A program made the translations under genes and the position numbers. Positions 9,555 to 18,121 of a DNA stretch of 64,000 nucleotides are shown here, piece by piece. The first letter of the stretch is position 1. Each line of letters opens with the position of its first letter. Source of the DNA: Methylotenera oryzisoli_B (GTDB taxonomy: Bacteria > Pseudomonadota > Gammaproteobacteria > Burkholderiales > Methylophilaceae); assembly GCA_965613685.1 (NCBI GenBank), contig OZ277031.1, positions 1,550,001 through 1,614,000 of the forward strand, written 5' to 3'. A model generated the notes under the pieces. That model had not been told where the DNA came from. It saw only the letters and a list, made by a program, of their open reading frames with translations, and searched no databases.

Positions 9555-10364
9555 TTATAGGCTTAGTTGTTGCAGCAAGGCTTGCGTGTTTGGCCGCACC
9601 CCACGCCAGATAGCAAAGGCCTCGGCCGCTTGTTCTAGCAGCATGCCCAATCCATCGGCCGCCTTGGCGCCACAACGCTTAGCCTGCTGCATAAAGGGCG
9701 TTTCACGACCGTACATCATGTCGTAGGCCAAACAATCTGGGGCAAAAATGCTGTCGGGGATGGCCAATGGGCTGCCGCTCAAACCGGCAGAGGTGGCATT
9801 GATCACAATGTCAAAAGCGGCGTCGCCTAATTCAGCTAGGGGAATGGCTTGCAATTTAGTGGAGGTGGCGGCCGCCTTGCTTAACATCGCTTGCGCTTTA
9901 TCCAAGCTGCGATTGGTGATGACTAATAAGCTGGGCTTAGCCGCCAGTATCGGTTGCAACACCCCTTCGGCTGCGCCACCGGCGCCAATTAAAAGCACGC
10001 GCTTACCAGCAAATTCGCACTGCTTATTGACTTGTATGTCGCGCACCAAGCCGGCCCCGTCGGTGTTGTCAGCCACAATGCCATCTACCGTAAAACTCAA
10101 GGTGTTGGCCGCGCCAGCCGCCATGGCCCGCTCGCTACGCTGATCCGCCATGTCGTAAGCGGCAAATTTAAACGGCACGGTCACGTTAGCGCCTTTGTAG
10201 CCTTGCTTGATGAGGGCTTGCACGGTGCCAGCAAAGTCATCCAGTGGCGCCAATATCGCTTCATACGCCATGGCTTGCGCCGTTTGTTTAGCAAATTCAG
10301 TATGAATCAAAGGCGATTTGCTGTGCGCAATCGGGTTGCCTATAACCGCGTAGTGGTCGGTCAT
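9555..10364 (-). CDS. aroE: Shikimate dehydrogenase (NADP)
   Basis: Reduces 3-dehydroshikimate to shikimate, the fourth step of the aromatic pathway. The 269 residues begin MTDHYAVIGNPIAHSKSPLIH, with the substrate-binding SKS, the catalytic lysine in NVTVPFK, the nucleotide loop GAGGAAEG and the late NATSAGLSG motif. It starts 3 bases after the rhodanese gene. Two further steps of the same pathway, aroB and aroK, lie at 34.8-36.4 kb. Confidence 0.97.
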   Translation of the reverse strand: MTDHYAVIGNPIAHSKSPLIHTEFAKQTAQAMAYEAILAPLDDFAGTVQALIKQGYKGANVTVPFKFAAYDMADQRSERAMAAGAANTLSFTVDGIVADNTDGAGLVRDIQVNKQCEFAGKRVLLIGAGGAAEGVLQPILAAKPSLLVITNRSLDKAQAMLSKAAATSTKLQAIPLAELGDAAFDIVINATSAGLSGSPLAIPDSIFAPDCLAYDMMYGRETPFMQQAKRCGAKAADGLGMLLEQAAEAFAIWRGVRPNTQALLQQLSL

Positions 10365-10367
10365 GCT

Positions 10368-10817
10368 TTAGTTAGTCCAAGGCAAATTGGCGTGCTTCCA
10401 GCCATTAATGGTGGTGCGCTGTTTTAATGCATTGGCCTCGCCCTCAAAGCCCTCTAGGATGTTGTAAGCTTGGGCATAGCCCAATTGTTCGGCCAGCACG
10501 GCGGCATTGTGTGAGCGACCTCCGGTGCGGCAGAGAAATAATACCGTTAGATCTTTATTCACATTGGCTAGCAATTGCTCGGCAAACTGCTCGTTTTTAA
10601 CCATGCCTGGGTAAAACGCCCACTCTATATTTAGGGCGCTGGGTACGCGGCCGACTAACTCTAACTCGGCCTTGGTGCGCACGTCTACCAACAGCGCCTT
10701 TGGATCGGCCTGTAAAATAGCACAGGCTTCGGATGGCGTTAACGCACCACTGTAAGGAAAGTGGTTGTCTAGGCTGCGCTGCTGTGCCACCTGCAAAATT
10801 TCAGTTTGTTGACTCAT
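10368..10817 (-). CDS. Rhodanese-domain protein
   Basis: Single rhodanese domain of 149 residues with the active cysteine in FLCRTGGRSHNAAV, the loop that binds a persulfide sulfur. The N-terminal part has LLVDVRTKAELELVGRVP, also typical. It could serve as a sulfur carrier or a detoxifying sulfurtransferase; sequence alone does not say which. It is first in the operon with aroE and mtgA, and divergent from glnA. Confidence 0.9.
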   Translation of the reverse strand: MSQQTEILQVAQQRSLDNHFPYSGALTPSEACAILQADPKALLVDVRTKAELELVGRVPSALNIEWAFYPGMVKNEQFAEQLLANVNKDLTVLFLCRTGGRSHNAAVLAEQLGYAQAYNILEGFEGEANALKQRTTINGWKHANLPWTN

Positions 10818-10930
10818 GCCTGCACCCTTATGTTTATTTAAATTTCCAGCTTACTTACAGCGATTATAAATCACTGCTAAATTATAGCCGTAATGCAGAA
10901 AAACCCGACATCGGCGGCGCTCTATTTTGG

Positions 10931-10978
10931 TGCACTATAAAAGTGCAATAAATTCGGTTTGTGCACTTTTATGGTGCT
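10931..10978. promoter_or_regulatory. Two NtrC-binding sites upstream of glnA
   Basis: TGCACTATAAAAGTGCA (10931-10947) and TGCACTTTTATGGTGCT (10962-10978) fit the NtrC dyad, TGCAC-C/T, five bases, then its mirror. Their centres are 31 bases apart, about three helical turns, so NtrC dimers would sit on one face of the DNA. They lie roughly 60-110 bases ahead of the sigma-54 promoter. Confidence 0.85.
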
Positions 10979-11037
10979 TAATCCTGAGCGGCATTTTAGT
11001 GCTTCGGCAAAAAAGCCTGATTTTGGTCTTTTCAGCA

Positions 11038-11053
11038 TGGCACGTTTCCTGCT
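11038..11053 (+). promoter_or_regulatory. Sigma-54 promoter of glnA
   Basis: TGGCACGTTTCCTGCT matches the -24 GG / -12 GC consensus (TGGCAC, five bases, TTGCW) with one mismatch. It precedes glnA by 82 bases and follows the NtrC dyads, the classic nitrogen-regulated layout. Confidence 0.85.
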
Positions 11054-11135
11054 AATGTAGCACGTTGAATACTTTATAATTTTATACAGTTAAGAATTTG
11101 TTTTATCTATCCCACACCATACTTAGGAGATTTTG

Positions 11136-12545
11136 ATGTCAGTGGCTAATGTAATGAAAATGGTAAAAGAAAACGACATTAAATTTGTTGATTTTCGTTT
11201 TACCGACACACGCGGTAAAGAGCAACATGTCACCGTTCCTGTTTCTGCATTCAATGAAGATAAATTCACCGAAGGCCACGCCTTTGACGGTTCTTCTATT
11301 GCTGGCTGGAAAGGCATTCAAGCCTCAGACATGCAATTAATGCCAGACCCAACCACGGCTAACATCGACCCATTCATGGACGAGCCTACATTGATCCTAA
11401 CTTGCGATGTAGTGGACCCAACAGACGGCAAAGGTTACGACCGTTGCCCACGAAGCTTGGCTAAACGTGCTGAAGCTTACTTAAAAGCCAGCGGTATCGG
11501 TGACACGGCTTACTTCGGTCCTGAACCAGAATTCTTCATTTTTGATTCCATCGAATGGGATGTAAGCATGAGCGGTAGCTCAGTGCGCATCAACTCAGAA
11601 GAAGCGGCTTGGTCTACAAAAGACAAATTCGAAGGCGGCAACACTGGCCACCGTCCAGGTGTAAAAGGCGGTTACTTCCCAGTGCCACCAGTCGATTCAT
11701 TGCAAGACGTGCGTTCTGCTATGTGTATCGCGCTAGAAGAAATGGGCGTGCCAGTTGAAGTACACCACCACGAAGTGGCCACAGCCGGTCAATGTGAAAT
11801 CGGTACGCAGTTCAGCACCTTGACTCAACGTGCGGACTGGACACAAATCCTTAAATACGTGGTGTTAAACACCGCGCACGCTTACGGCAAAACCGCTACT
11901 TTCATGCCTAAACCGTTCGCTGGCGATAACGGTTCAGGCATGCACGTGCACCAATCCATTTGGAAAGACGGTAAAAACTTGTTCGCGGGTAACGGCTACG
12001 CTGGTTTGAGCGATTTCGCGCTTTACTACATTGGCGGCATCATCAAGCACGCTAAAGCATTGAACGCGATCACCAACCCAGGCACTAACTCATACAAACG
12101 CTTGGTACCGCACTTTGAAGCGCCAGTTAAATTAGCTTACTCAGCTAAAAACCGCTCTGCTTCTATCCGCATCCCATTTGTGCATTCTGACAAAGCACGC
12201 CGTGTTGAAGCGCGCTTCCCGGATCCAATTGCTAACCCATACTTGGCATTCAGTGCCTTGATGATGGCGGGTCTAGATGGCGTTCAAAACAAGATCCACC
12301 CAGGCGAGCCAGCGACTAAAGACTTGTACCATCTTCCACCAGAAGAAGATGCAATGATCCCAACCGTGTGTGCCTCACTAGAAGAAGCCTTGGCTAACCT
12401 AGACACAGATCGCGAGTTCTTAACCCGCGGTGGTGTGTTCACCAACGATTGGATAGACAGCTACATTGCGCTAAAAATGGAAGAAGTAAACAAACTACGC
12501 ATGACTCCGCACCCAGCTGAGTTCGGTTTGTACTACTCTTGCTAA
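11136..12545 (+). CDS. glnA: Glutamine synthetase type I
   Basis: Makes glutamine from glutamate, ammonia and ATP; dodecameric cytoplasmic enzyme. The 469 residues start at ATG 11136 behind TAGGAGA. Visible motifs are FDGSSIAGWKGI, the metal-binding FGPEPEFFIFD, the ATP loop KPFAGDNGSGMHVHQS, and KDLYHLPPEE, whose tyrosine is the adenylylation site of the GSI-beta class. Control by NtrC is supported by the two dyads and the sigma-54 promoter upstream, and ntrB and ntrC follow a short way downstream. A strong terminator ends the unit. Confidence 0.99.
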   Translation: MSVANVMKMVKENDIKFVDFRFTDTRGKEQHVTVPVSAFNEDKFTEGHAFDGSSIAGWKGIQASDMQLMPDPTTANIDPFMDEPTLILTCDVVDPTDGKGYDRCPRSLAKRAEAYLKASGIGDTAYFGPEPEFFIFDSIEWDVSMSGSSVRINSEEAAWSTKDKFEGGNTGHRPGVKGGYFPVPPVDSLQDVRSAMCIALEEMGVPVEVHHHEVATAGQCEIGTQFSTLTQRADWTQILKYVVLNTAHAYGKTATFMPKPFAGDNGSGMHVHQSIWKDGKNLFAGNGYAGLSDFALYYIGGIIKHAKALNAITNPGTNSYKRLVPHFEAPVKLAYSAKNRSASIRIPFVHSDKARRVEARFPDPIANPYLAFSALMMAGLDGVQNKIHPGEPATKDLYHLPPEEDAMIPTVCASLEEALANLDTDREFLTRGGVFTNDWIDSYIALKMEEVNKLRMTPHPAEFGLYYSC

Positions 12546-12562
12546 GCTAATATAGTCTAGAT

Positions 12563-12591
12563 AAAAAGGGGCGAGTCATCGCCCCTTTTTT
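12563..12591 (+). terminator. Rho-independent terminator after glnA
   Basis: GGGGCGA/TCGCCCC hairpin followed by a run of T, 18 bases after the glnA stop. Confidence 0.92.
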
Positions 12592-12667
12592 ATTGCCCAC
12601 TGTTGCACTAAGACAACTTGATGTCGGGCTTATCCAGCTTATGGCTTATCCCGACTATATAAGTTAA

Positions 12668-12785
12668 TCGCGGCGAGGCGCCGCTCCTACATAAAAATCA
12701 TCTTTTCATGGCCTGAACTTGTAGGAGCGGCGCCCCGGCCTAACAATCTCGTCATGGGTTTGTAGGAGCGGCGCCTCGCCGCGAT
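12668..12785. repeat. REP-like palindromes, type 1 (three units)
   Basis: Units at 12668-12690 (inverted), 12721-12740 (partial) and 12761-12785 fill most of the 260 bases between the glnA terminator and the next gene. Confidence 0.85.
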
Positions 12786-12864
12786 ATTCCCGTTATTTAC
12801 GTTTCAGTCATTCATCCAATCGATGCGAATTGCCTAGGCCAAACAACTGTTCTACACTACAAGC

Positions 12865-13389
12865 ATGATAAAAAATCTTCGTCTAAACTGCATTAGCGCC
12901 CTCGTCTTCACACTGTTTGCCGGCCCGTTGCTGGCCGACATCTACAAACACACGGATGCCAACGGGGTGGTCACTTACTCCAACCTAAAAAGCAAAGACG
13001 CCATTAAGTTAAACATCGCCAACGATGGCGACCCAAGCAACGCTATCGAAACGGTTGAGCCCGCCAGCACGCGCAGCAAACCTCGCCAAAGTGGCAGTGA
13101 CTTTCCGCGCGTGGATACCAACACACAAAATCAACGCGACGCCAAACGCCTAACCATATTAGAGGCCGAGCTAACGGCCGAAAAATCCGCCTTAAATTTA
13201 GCCAAAGAGGCCTACGCCCAAGAAGCCAGCAAACCAGAAATTGGCCATAAAAAGAACAGCGATGGCACGGTGTCGACCTACCGCAACATGGCCAAATTCA
13301 ATGAAAAAATGAAACCCTTGCAAGCCGAAGTAGACAACCATCAAAACAACATCGAATTGCTGCAAAAAGAATTAAATGGCATGCGTTAG
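12865..13389 (+). CDS. DUF4124-domain exported protein
   Basis: Function unknown. The 174 residues have a signal peptide (about 1-24, ending GPLLA-D) followed at once by the DUF4124 signature ADIYKHTDANGVVTYSNLKS. The C-terminal half, roughly 90-174, is Lys/Glu/Gln-rich and predicted helical, probably coiled coil (QRDAKRLTILEAELTAEKS). Genes of this kind often stand beside ntrB/ntrC in betaproteobacteria, as here, but no role in nitrogen control is known to me. Confidence 0.85.
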   Translation: MIKNLRLNCISALVFTLFAGPLLADIYKHTDANGVVTYSNLKSKDAIKLNIANDGDPSNAIETVEPASTRSKPRQSGSDFPRVDTNTQNQRDAKRLTILEAELTAEKSALNLAKEAYAQEASKPEIGHKKNSDGTVSTYRNMAKFNEKMKPLQAEVDNHQNNIELLQKELNGMR

Positions 13390-13488
13390 TAGCCAAGCGT
13401 TTATTTATGTTGAGCCTATCTTAAAGTTGGTCTGGCTTTTGCTTTAATCATAGTATGATCAAACAACCCAATTTAATATAGCCTCATT

Positions 13489-14583
13489 ATGGTCCATGCT
13501 TCTCCCAATCTTTTTAACGGCTTAGAGCACCTCGCCACCGCGATCATCTTGCTCAACTCAGACAACCGCGTGGTCTACATCAACCCGGGGGCGGAGATTA
13601 CCTTTGCCTTCAGTGCCACGCACGTCACCGGCATGCTCATCAATGAGGTGTTTCCTAATTGCGAAATTTTAATGTTGGCGGTGAACAATGCCACCAAGCA
13701 ACAAAGCCCGTTTCGTGAGCACGAATTTGCCATCAGCACGCACAGGCAATTGTCTTTTGCCGTCACCTGCACCGTCACGCCGATTGATACACCGGATGCC
13801 TGCTTGATTTTAGAGTTTCAACAAATGGACGCGCAATTGCGCATCGCGCGTGAAGAACGCATGCTGATTCAGCAGCAGGCCAACGCCGAACTGTTGCGCA
13901 ACTTAGCGCATGAAATACGTAACCCATTGGGCGGTTTGCGTGGGGCGGCACAATTGCTAGAACACGAGTTGCCCTCACCCAGCCTGCGTGAATACACACA
14001 GGTCATCATTAAAGAAGCCGATCGTTTGCAGTCCCTGATGGACCGATTGCTGATTCCGCACCGCGCCCCTAAATACCAACCCACCAACATCCACGAGGTG
14101 TTAGAGCGCGTGCGCAGCTTGCTCATGGCCGAGTCGGCCAAAGGCTTGGTGATTAAACGCGATTACGATTTAAGCTTGCCCGAACTCATAGGCGATCGAG
14201 AAAAACTCATACAAGCGGTGCTCAACATTGCCCGCAACGCCGTGCAAGCCATGCAAGGGCAAAACAAAACCGACAGCCAACTGAGCTTCAGAACGCGCGC
14301 GGAACGGCAAGTAACGCTGGCACGCAAGCGCTACCGGGTGGCGATTAAATTGGAAATTATTGATAACGGCCCTGGCATCCCAAACGACATACGCGAACGC
14401 ATTTTTTACCCCTTGGTATCGGGCAGCGAGGGCGGCACCGGCTTGGGTTTAACCTTAGCGCAAACTTTCATTACCCAACACCACGGCATGATTGAATGCG
14501 AAAGCAAACCTGGCCACACTTGTTTCACCATATTGTTACCAATAGAAACCTCGGCCATTAAACCAGTCACGATTAAAACGTAA
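13489..14583 (+). CDS. glnL: Nitrogen regulation sensor histidine kinase NtrB
   Basis: Cytoplasmic kinase/phosphatase that sets NtrC phosphorylation in response to PII. The 364 residues have an N-terminal PAS domain (about 5-110), then the H box NLAHEIRNPLGGL with the phospho-accepting histidine near 140, the N box NIARNAVQAM near 248, and ATP-lid motifs DNGPGIP and GGTGLGLTLAQ. There is no transmembrane helix, which fits NtrB. Its partner ntrC follows 210 bases downstream; the gap is filled by REP units. Confidence 0.95.
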   Translation: MVHASPNLFNGLEHLATAIILLNSDNRVVYINPGAEITFAFSATHVTGMLINEVFPNCEILMLAVNNATKQQSPFREHEFAISTHRQLSFAVTCTVTPIDTPDACLILEFQQMDAQLRIAREERMLIQQQANAELLRNLAHEIRNPLGGLRGAAQLLEHELPSPSLREYTQVIIKEADRLQSLMDRLLIPHRAPKYQPTNIHEVLERVRSLLMAESAKGLVIKRDYDLSLPELIGDREKLIQAVLNIARNAVQAMQGQNKTDSQLSFRTRAERQVTLARKRYRVAIKLEIIDNGPGIPNDIRERIFYPLVSGSEGGTGLGLTLAQTFITQHHGMIECESKPGHTCFTILLPIETSAIKPVTIKT

Positions 14584-14590
14584 TATTTTT

Positions 14591-14765
14591 TCGCGGTCAC
14601 CGACCGCTCCTACAGGGTATAGAGGCTGGCTATGAGCGTGAAGGAACATCATAGATTATGTAGAAACGGTCGGTGACCGCGAAGGAACAGCATAGATTTT
14701 GTAGGAGCGGTCGGTGACCGCGAAGAAACAGCGTAGATATTGTAGGAGCGGTCGGTGACCGCGAA
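14591..14765. repeat. REP-like palindrome array, type 2 (four units) between ntrB and ntrC
   Basis: One inverted unit at 14591-14614 and three direct units ending near 14683, 14724 and 14765 (GTAGGAGCGGTCGGTGACCG core). Spacing is about 40 bases, with similar linkers (GAAGGAACA, GAAGAAACA). They separate the two genes of the ntrBC pair. Confidence 0.9.
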
Positions 14766-14793
14766 GTGCCCAATTTTAAATAGTGAGAACAGC

Positions 14794-16182
14794 ATGAAAC
14801 CAATTTGGATTATTGACGACGACAAATCGATACGCTGGGTGTTTGAAAAAGCCCTGTCGCGCACCGACCTGGAATTTAAAACTTTTTCCTCGGTAGCCGA
14901 GGCGCTTAACGCCTTAGAGCACGAGCAACCGCAAGTGGTGGTCAGTGATATCCGCATGCCCAACGGCTCGGGTTTGGATTTCTTAACGGAAATCAAACAA
15001 AAATTTCCCGATATTCCGGTCATCATCATGACCGCCTACTCCGATTTAGAAAGCGCGGTGGCGGCATTTCAGGGTGGTGCATTTGAATACCTAGCCAAAC
15101 CGTTTGACGTGGACCAAGCCATGGACGTAATCAAACGCGCCGTGGAAGAAAGCACCCGCCAATACACCGAAGCCGTGGTAGAAGAAGACACACCGGAAAT
15201 AATAGGCCAGGCACCGGCCATGCAAGAGGTTTTTAGGGCCATAGGCCGCTTAAGTCGCTCGCATGCTACCGTGCTCATCAACGGCGAATCCGGTAGCGGC
15301 AAAGAGTTGGTAGCGCGCGCTTTGCACAGGCACAGCCCAAGAGGCGACAAACCCTTCATTGCCATCAACACCGCGGCCATCCCCAAAGATCTGCTTGAAT
15401 CCGAATTGTTTGGCCACGAGCGTGGCGCGTTTACCGGCGCGCAAGCCGCCAGACGCGGTCGTTTTGAGCAAGCCGACACTGGCACGCTATTTTTAGACGA
15501 GATAGGCGACATGCCAGCCGACTTACAAACGCGCTTGTTGCGCGTATTAAGCGACGGCCAGTTTTACCGCATAGGCGGCCATCAGCCGATTAAGGTCAAT
15601 GTGCGCATCATTGCTGCCACCCACCAAGACTTAGAAGAACGCGTTAAACAAGGCTTGTTCCGTGAAGACTTATTTCACCGCCTAAATGTGATCCGCTTGC
15701 GCTTACCGGCCTTGCGCGAACGCCGCGAGGACATCCCGCTACTCATTAAGCATTTCTTGCAACATAGCGCCACCGAATTGGGCGTGGAGGCCAAGCAACC
15801 GTCCGCGGCAGCCTTGCAGTACTTAAGCGCGGTCAATTGGAGCGGTAACGTGAGGCAATTGGAGAACGTTTGCCATTGGCTCACCGTGATGGCGCCTGGG
15901 CAAAACATAGACATCGCCGACTTGCCACCTGAACTTAAGGAAGACAGCAGCAAATCCAGTGCCGCCCTTTCCTGGCAAGAAGGCTTGGCCAGCGAAGTGA
16001 TGGACGCATTGAACCGCGGTGAACAGAATGTGCTGGAAACCCGCACGCAGATTTTTGAGCGCATCTTGATTACCAAGGCGCTGGAACACACTAGAGGTCG
16101 GCGCATAGAAGCAGCCAATCAACTGGGCATGGGCCGCAACACGCTCACGCGTAAAATTCAGGAACTGGGGATAGAAGAATAA
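14794..16182 (+). CDS. glnG: Nitrogen regulation response regulator NtrC
   Basis: Sigma-54 enhancer-binding activator. From ATG 14794 (MKPIWIIDDDKSIRW) it has 462 residues: receiver domain 1-120 with the phosphorylated aspartate in VVVSDIRMP, AAA+ domain about 140-380 with Walker A GESGSGKELVARAL and the sigma-54 contact GAFTGA, and a C-terminal Fis-type helix-turn-helix (RIEAANQLGMGRNTLTRKI). Readings that start further upstream would use codons inside a REP unit and are unlikely. It should bind the dyads ahead of glnA. Confidence 0.97.
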   Translation: MKPIWIIDDDKSIRWVFEKALSRTDLEFKTFSSVAEALNALEHEQPQVVVSDIRMPNGSGLDFLTEIKQKFPDIPVIIMTAYSDLESAVAAFQGGAFEYLAKPFDVDQAMDVIKRAVEESTRQYTEAVVEEDTPEIIGQAPAMQEVFRAIGRLSRSHATVLINGESGSGKELVARALHRHSPRGDKPFIAINTAAIPKDLLESELFGHERGAFTGAQAARRGRFEQADTGTLFLDEIGDMPADLQTRLLRVLSDGQFYRIGGHQPIKVNVRIIAATHQDLEERVKQGLFREDLFHRLNVIRLRLPALRERREDIPLLIKHFLQHSATELGVEAKQPSAAALQYLSAVNWSGNVRQLENVCHWLTVMAPGQNIDIADLPPELKEDSSKSSAALSWQEGLASEVMDALNRGEQNVLETRTQIFERILITKALEHTRGRRIEAANQLGMGRNTLTRKIQELGIEE

Positions 16183-16270
16183 TGGCTACGCTTAAGTTAG
16201 CGCCAAAATTTATTGTGGCTACCCATTGATATAATGCTGCATAGCAAAGAGTCTTTGTAAAACGACCTTC

Positions 16271-16303
16271 AAAAAAAGCCCACTTTAATCGGTGGGCTTT
16301 TTT
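16271..16303. terminator. Terminator after ntrC (bidirectional)
   Basis: AAAAAGCCCAC, TTTAATCG, GTGGGCTTTTT: hairpin with A and T runs on both sides, 88 bases after the ntrC stop. It marks the end of core DNA before the accessory region. Confidence 0.85.
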
Positions 16304-16335
16304 ACGTCCGATAATAATGCCAGCATAAATACAAT

Positions 16336-16536
16336 ATGCGCATAAACGAAATAACAGCAATTAAACCCATCAAGCCACTTACACCAGCGAAGGTGAGAAT
16401 TAATGCATTAAAACAGCAGAAAACACGGGCTAGCGACGCTTTAAGTGCGGAACGTGAACGGCAACAGCGCACAAAAGCAACGGAACGGGTGCAGAAAGCA
16501 CAGCAGACGCTATCCGCATTAAATAAAAGTATGTGA
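16336..16536 (+). CDS. Small basic conserved protein, copy 1 (66 aa)
   Basis: Unknown protein with close relatives at 23015 and 31023. It starts MRINEITAIKPIKPLTPAKV, then a Lys/Arg/Gln/Ala-rich helical stretch to the end. All three copies lie just downstream of a porin body, on the opposite strand and converging with it. No ribosome-binding sequence is visible ahead of the ATG. Conservation with mainly coding-neutral changes suggests a real gene. A small basic DNA-binding protein, perhaps a recombination directionality factor, is one guess without direct support. Confidence 0.5.
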   Translation: MRINEITAIKPIKPLTPAKVRINALKQQKTRASDALSAERERQQRTKATERVQKAQQTLSALNKSM

Positions 16537-16583
16537 GCGTATTTTAAGGAGTCGTGTTAAAACGACTTTTGGATTAACGGATA

Positions 16584-16832
16584 TTATTTGCAGCTAAACA
16601 CCATTTCACGATGGACGCCACTTTTATCGTCATTTTGATCTTCAACTGCATAGCCATTAACGCAGGTGCGTTTAGCTTTTCTATGACAACTACCCCAATC
16701 TTCAGCTAAACCACTGCACGTAGTTTTATAGGTTTTTGCTTTTCCACCTGGGACTACCGGTTGTTCTTGAAAATTGCTTAATGATGAGCAAGACGTCAAT
16801 AAGACGATGCTAGCAAGTAATAATTTATTCAT
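16584..16832 (-). CDS. Small putative lipoprotein, 82 aa
   Basis: Starts MNKLLLASIVLLTSCSSLSN, a lipoprotein signal with a lipobox ending at Cys15. The mature part has five further cysteines (TCSGLAEDWGSCHRKAKRTC and a final CK), suggesting disulfides. It lies between the copy-1 small ORF and the first porin remnant, a position empty at the other two porin copies, so it is an addition specific to this copy. Function unknown. Confidence 0.7.
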   Translation of the reverse strand: MNKLLLASIVLLTSCSSLSNFQEQPVVPGGKAKTYKTTCSGLAEDWGSCHRKAKRTCVNGYAVEDQNDDKSGVHREMVFSCK

Positions 16833-16861
16833 AGAACCCTCAATTTAATTAAAACATAAAT

Positions 16862-16891
16862 AAAAACGGCAACCGAAGTTGCCGTTTTATT
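16862..16891. terminator. Terminator downstream of porin copy 1
   Basis: AAAACGGCAAC, CGAA, GTTGCCGTTTT hairpin with A and T flanks. The same hairpin follows porin copies 2 and 3 at 23275 and 31278. Confidence 0.88.
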
Positions 16892-16949
16892 ATTACTCAA
16901 GGCTTAATATTAAGCCTCTAAACTACAGCAGACTAAGTCTGCGGTAATC

Positions 16950-18060
16950 CTAGAAGAATAAGATCGCGCCAGCTGAGATTGTTTTTGAATCTGCAGTAGC
17001 AGAATCTCGTGTTGCTTGAACACCCGCTTCAGAATACTCAACTACTAAGTTCAAGTGTTTTGTAAGTGGGTGGTAAGCACCAAATGTCCACATATCTTTT
17101 GTAGCTTCATCCGCAGCATTTGCGTTGGCAGTTGTACCTTTGTTAGTCGATTCACCGTATGATGCGCCTAATTTAGTACCTACACCTGGAAGAGAGTAAG
17201 TTGCTTGAACGTACCAGTCTTCGTTGTCACGTTTAACACCGCTTGTATCAAAACCAGCTGAAAATTGACCTAGGGTACCAGTACCTTTACCTTCACCGTA
17301 GTAACCAGTTAAACCAAAACCAGCCACGCTTACGTTAGCACCAATATCCCAAGCGCTAGCAGTGGTATCAGTAGCTGAAGTTAACTGAACATTTTGTGAA
17401 ATACCAGAAACCCATACTTTACCAGATACGTCACCAGCAAAAGCGTAAGATGCTTTACCTTCAAATGCTGGCTCGCCACCGCCACGAAGAGTTACTGCAG
17501 CAGTTGGGCCAGTGGCGTTCCAAGCTTGTGTTACACCAGCTGTGAAGCTGAAGCCATTGAAGTTTGGTGAGGAGTAAGCCGCTTGTGATTTCCAGTCAGC
17601 GTATTGGTAACCGTAACCGATACGACCTAATGTTGTGTTACCAACAGAAGCTGCGCCAGCACCAACACCTAATAGTGTCATATCAGACAAAATTGCATCT
17701 GAAGCATAGATACCTAAATCTTTACCTAATTTGATAGAACCCCATGAAGCATCACCAAATGTTACGAATGCTTGACGTTGGTTCATTGAACCTGTTGTAA
17801 GTGGGTCTGATGTAGCGGCACCTGGTTGGATGCTGATTAAGAAATTAACATCTAAATCGTTTTGACGTGTTTTGCCAGAAACGCTTAAGAAGTTAGGTAA
17901 CAAACCAGTAGTGATGTTGTTAACCGCTTGTGCACCGTCTGTTTTAGTTGATGTAACATAAGCATTCACGTTACCACCGATGTCTAGAGTCCAATCACCA
18001 GCTACGATACCACCAGCTGCTGAAGCACTTGAAGCGGCAGCTAATAAAGCTGAAGCAAAC
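16950..18060 (-). pseudogene. Displaced porin body 1, 5'-truncated
   Basis: Homologous over nearly its whole length to the intact porin at 31370-32539, including LLAAASSASAAGG of the signal peptide, the DIGG strand, GGGEPAFEGKASYAFAGDV, and the C-terminal GAILFF. The gene lacks the first nine or so codons, the start codon and the promoter. At the junction the in-frame codons just upstream are TGA CAG TTT, so a TGA stop blocks any reading from the left. Only internal GTG starts after the signal peptide remain. It is probably the oldest resident porin, cut off when element 1 inserted. Confidence 0.85.
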
Positions 18061-18062
18061 TG
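18046..18062. repeat. Attachment-site junction 1 (AAAGCTGAAGCAAACTG)
   Basis: The point where porin identity stops and integrase-side sequence begins. The same 17 bases recur at 24498-24514, and AAAGCTGAAGCAACTG, one base shorter, lies in the intact porin at 32502-32517. Confidence 0.8.
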
Positions 18063-18121
18063 TCAACCTATTGTAACTGATTGATTTTAATATGTTTATC
18101 CTGTTTTATATTGTAGTCGAC

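Noticed and set aside
14755..14793. Upstream start for ntrC
   Set aside because: It would encode part of a REP unit; MKPIWIIDDD at 14794 is the family start.
17969..17969. GTG 17969 as a functional start of porin copy 1
   Set aside because: It would produce a porin without a signal peptide, behind no ribosome-binding sequence, so it could not reach the outer membrane.
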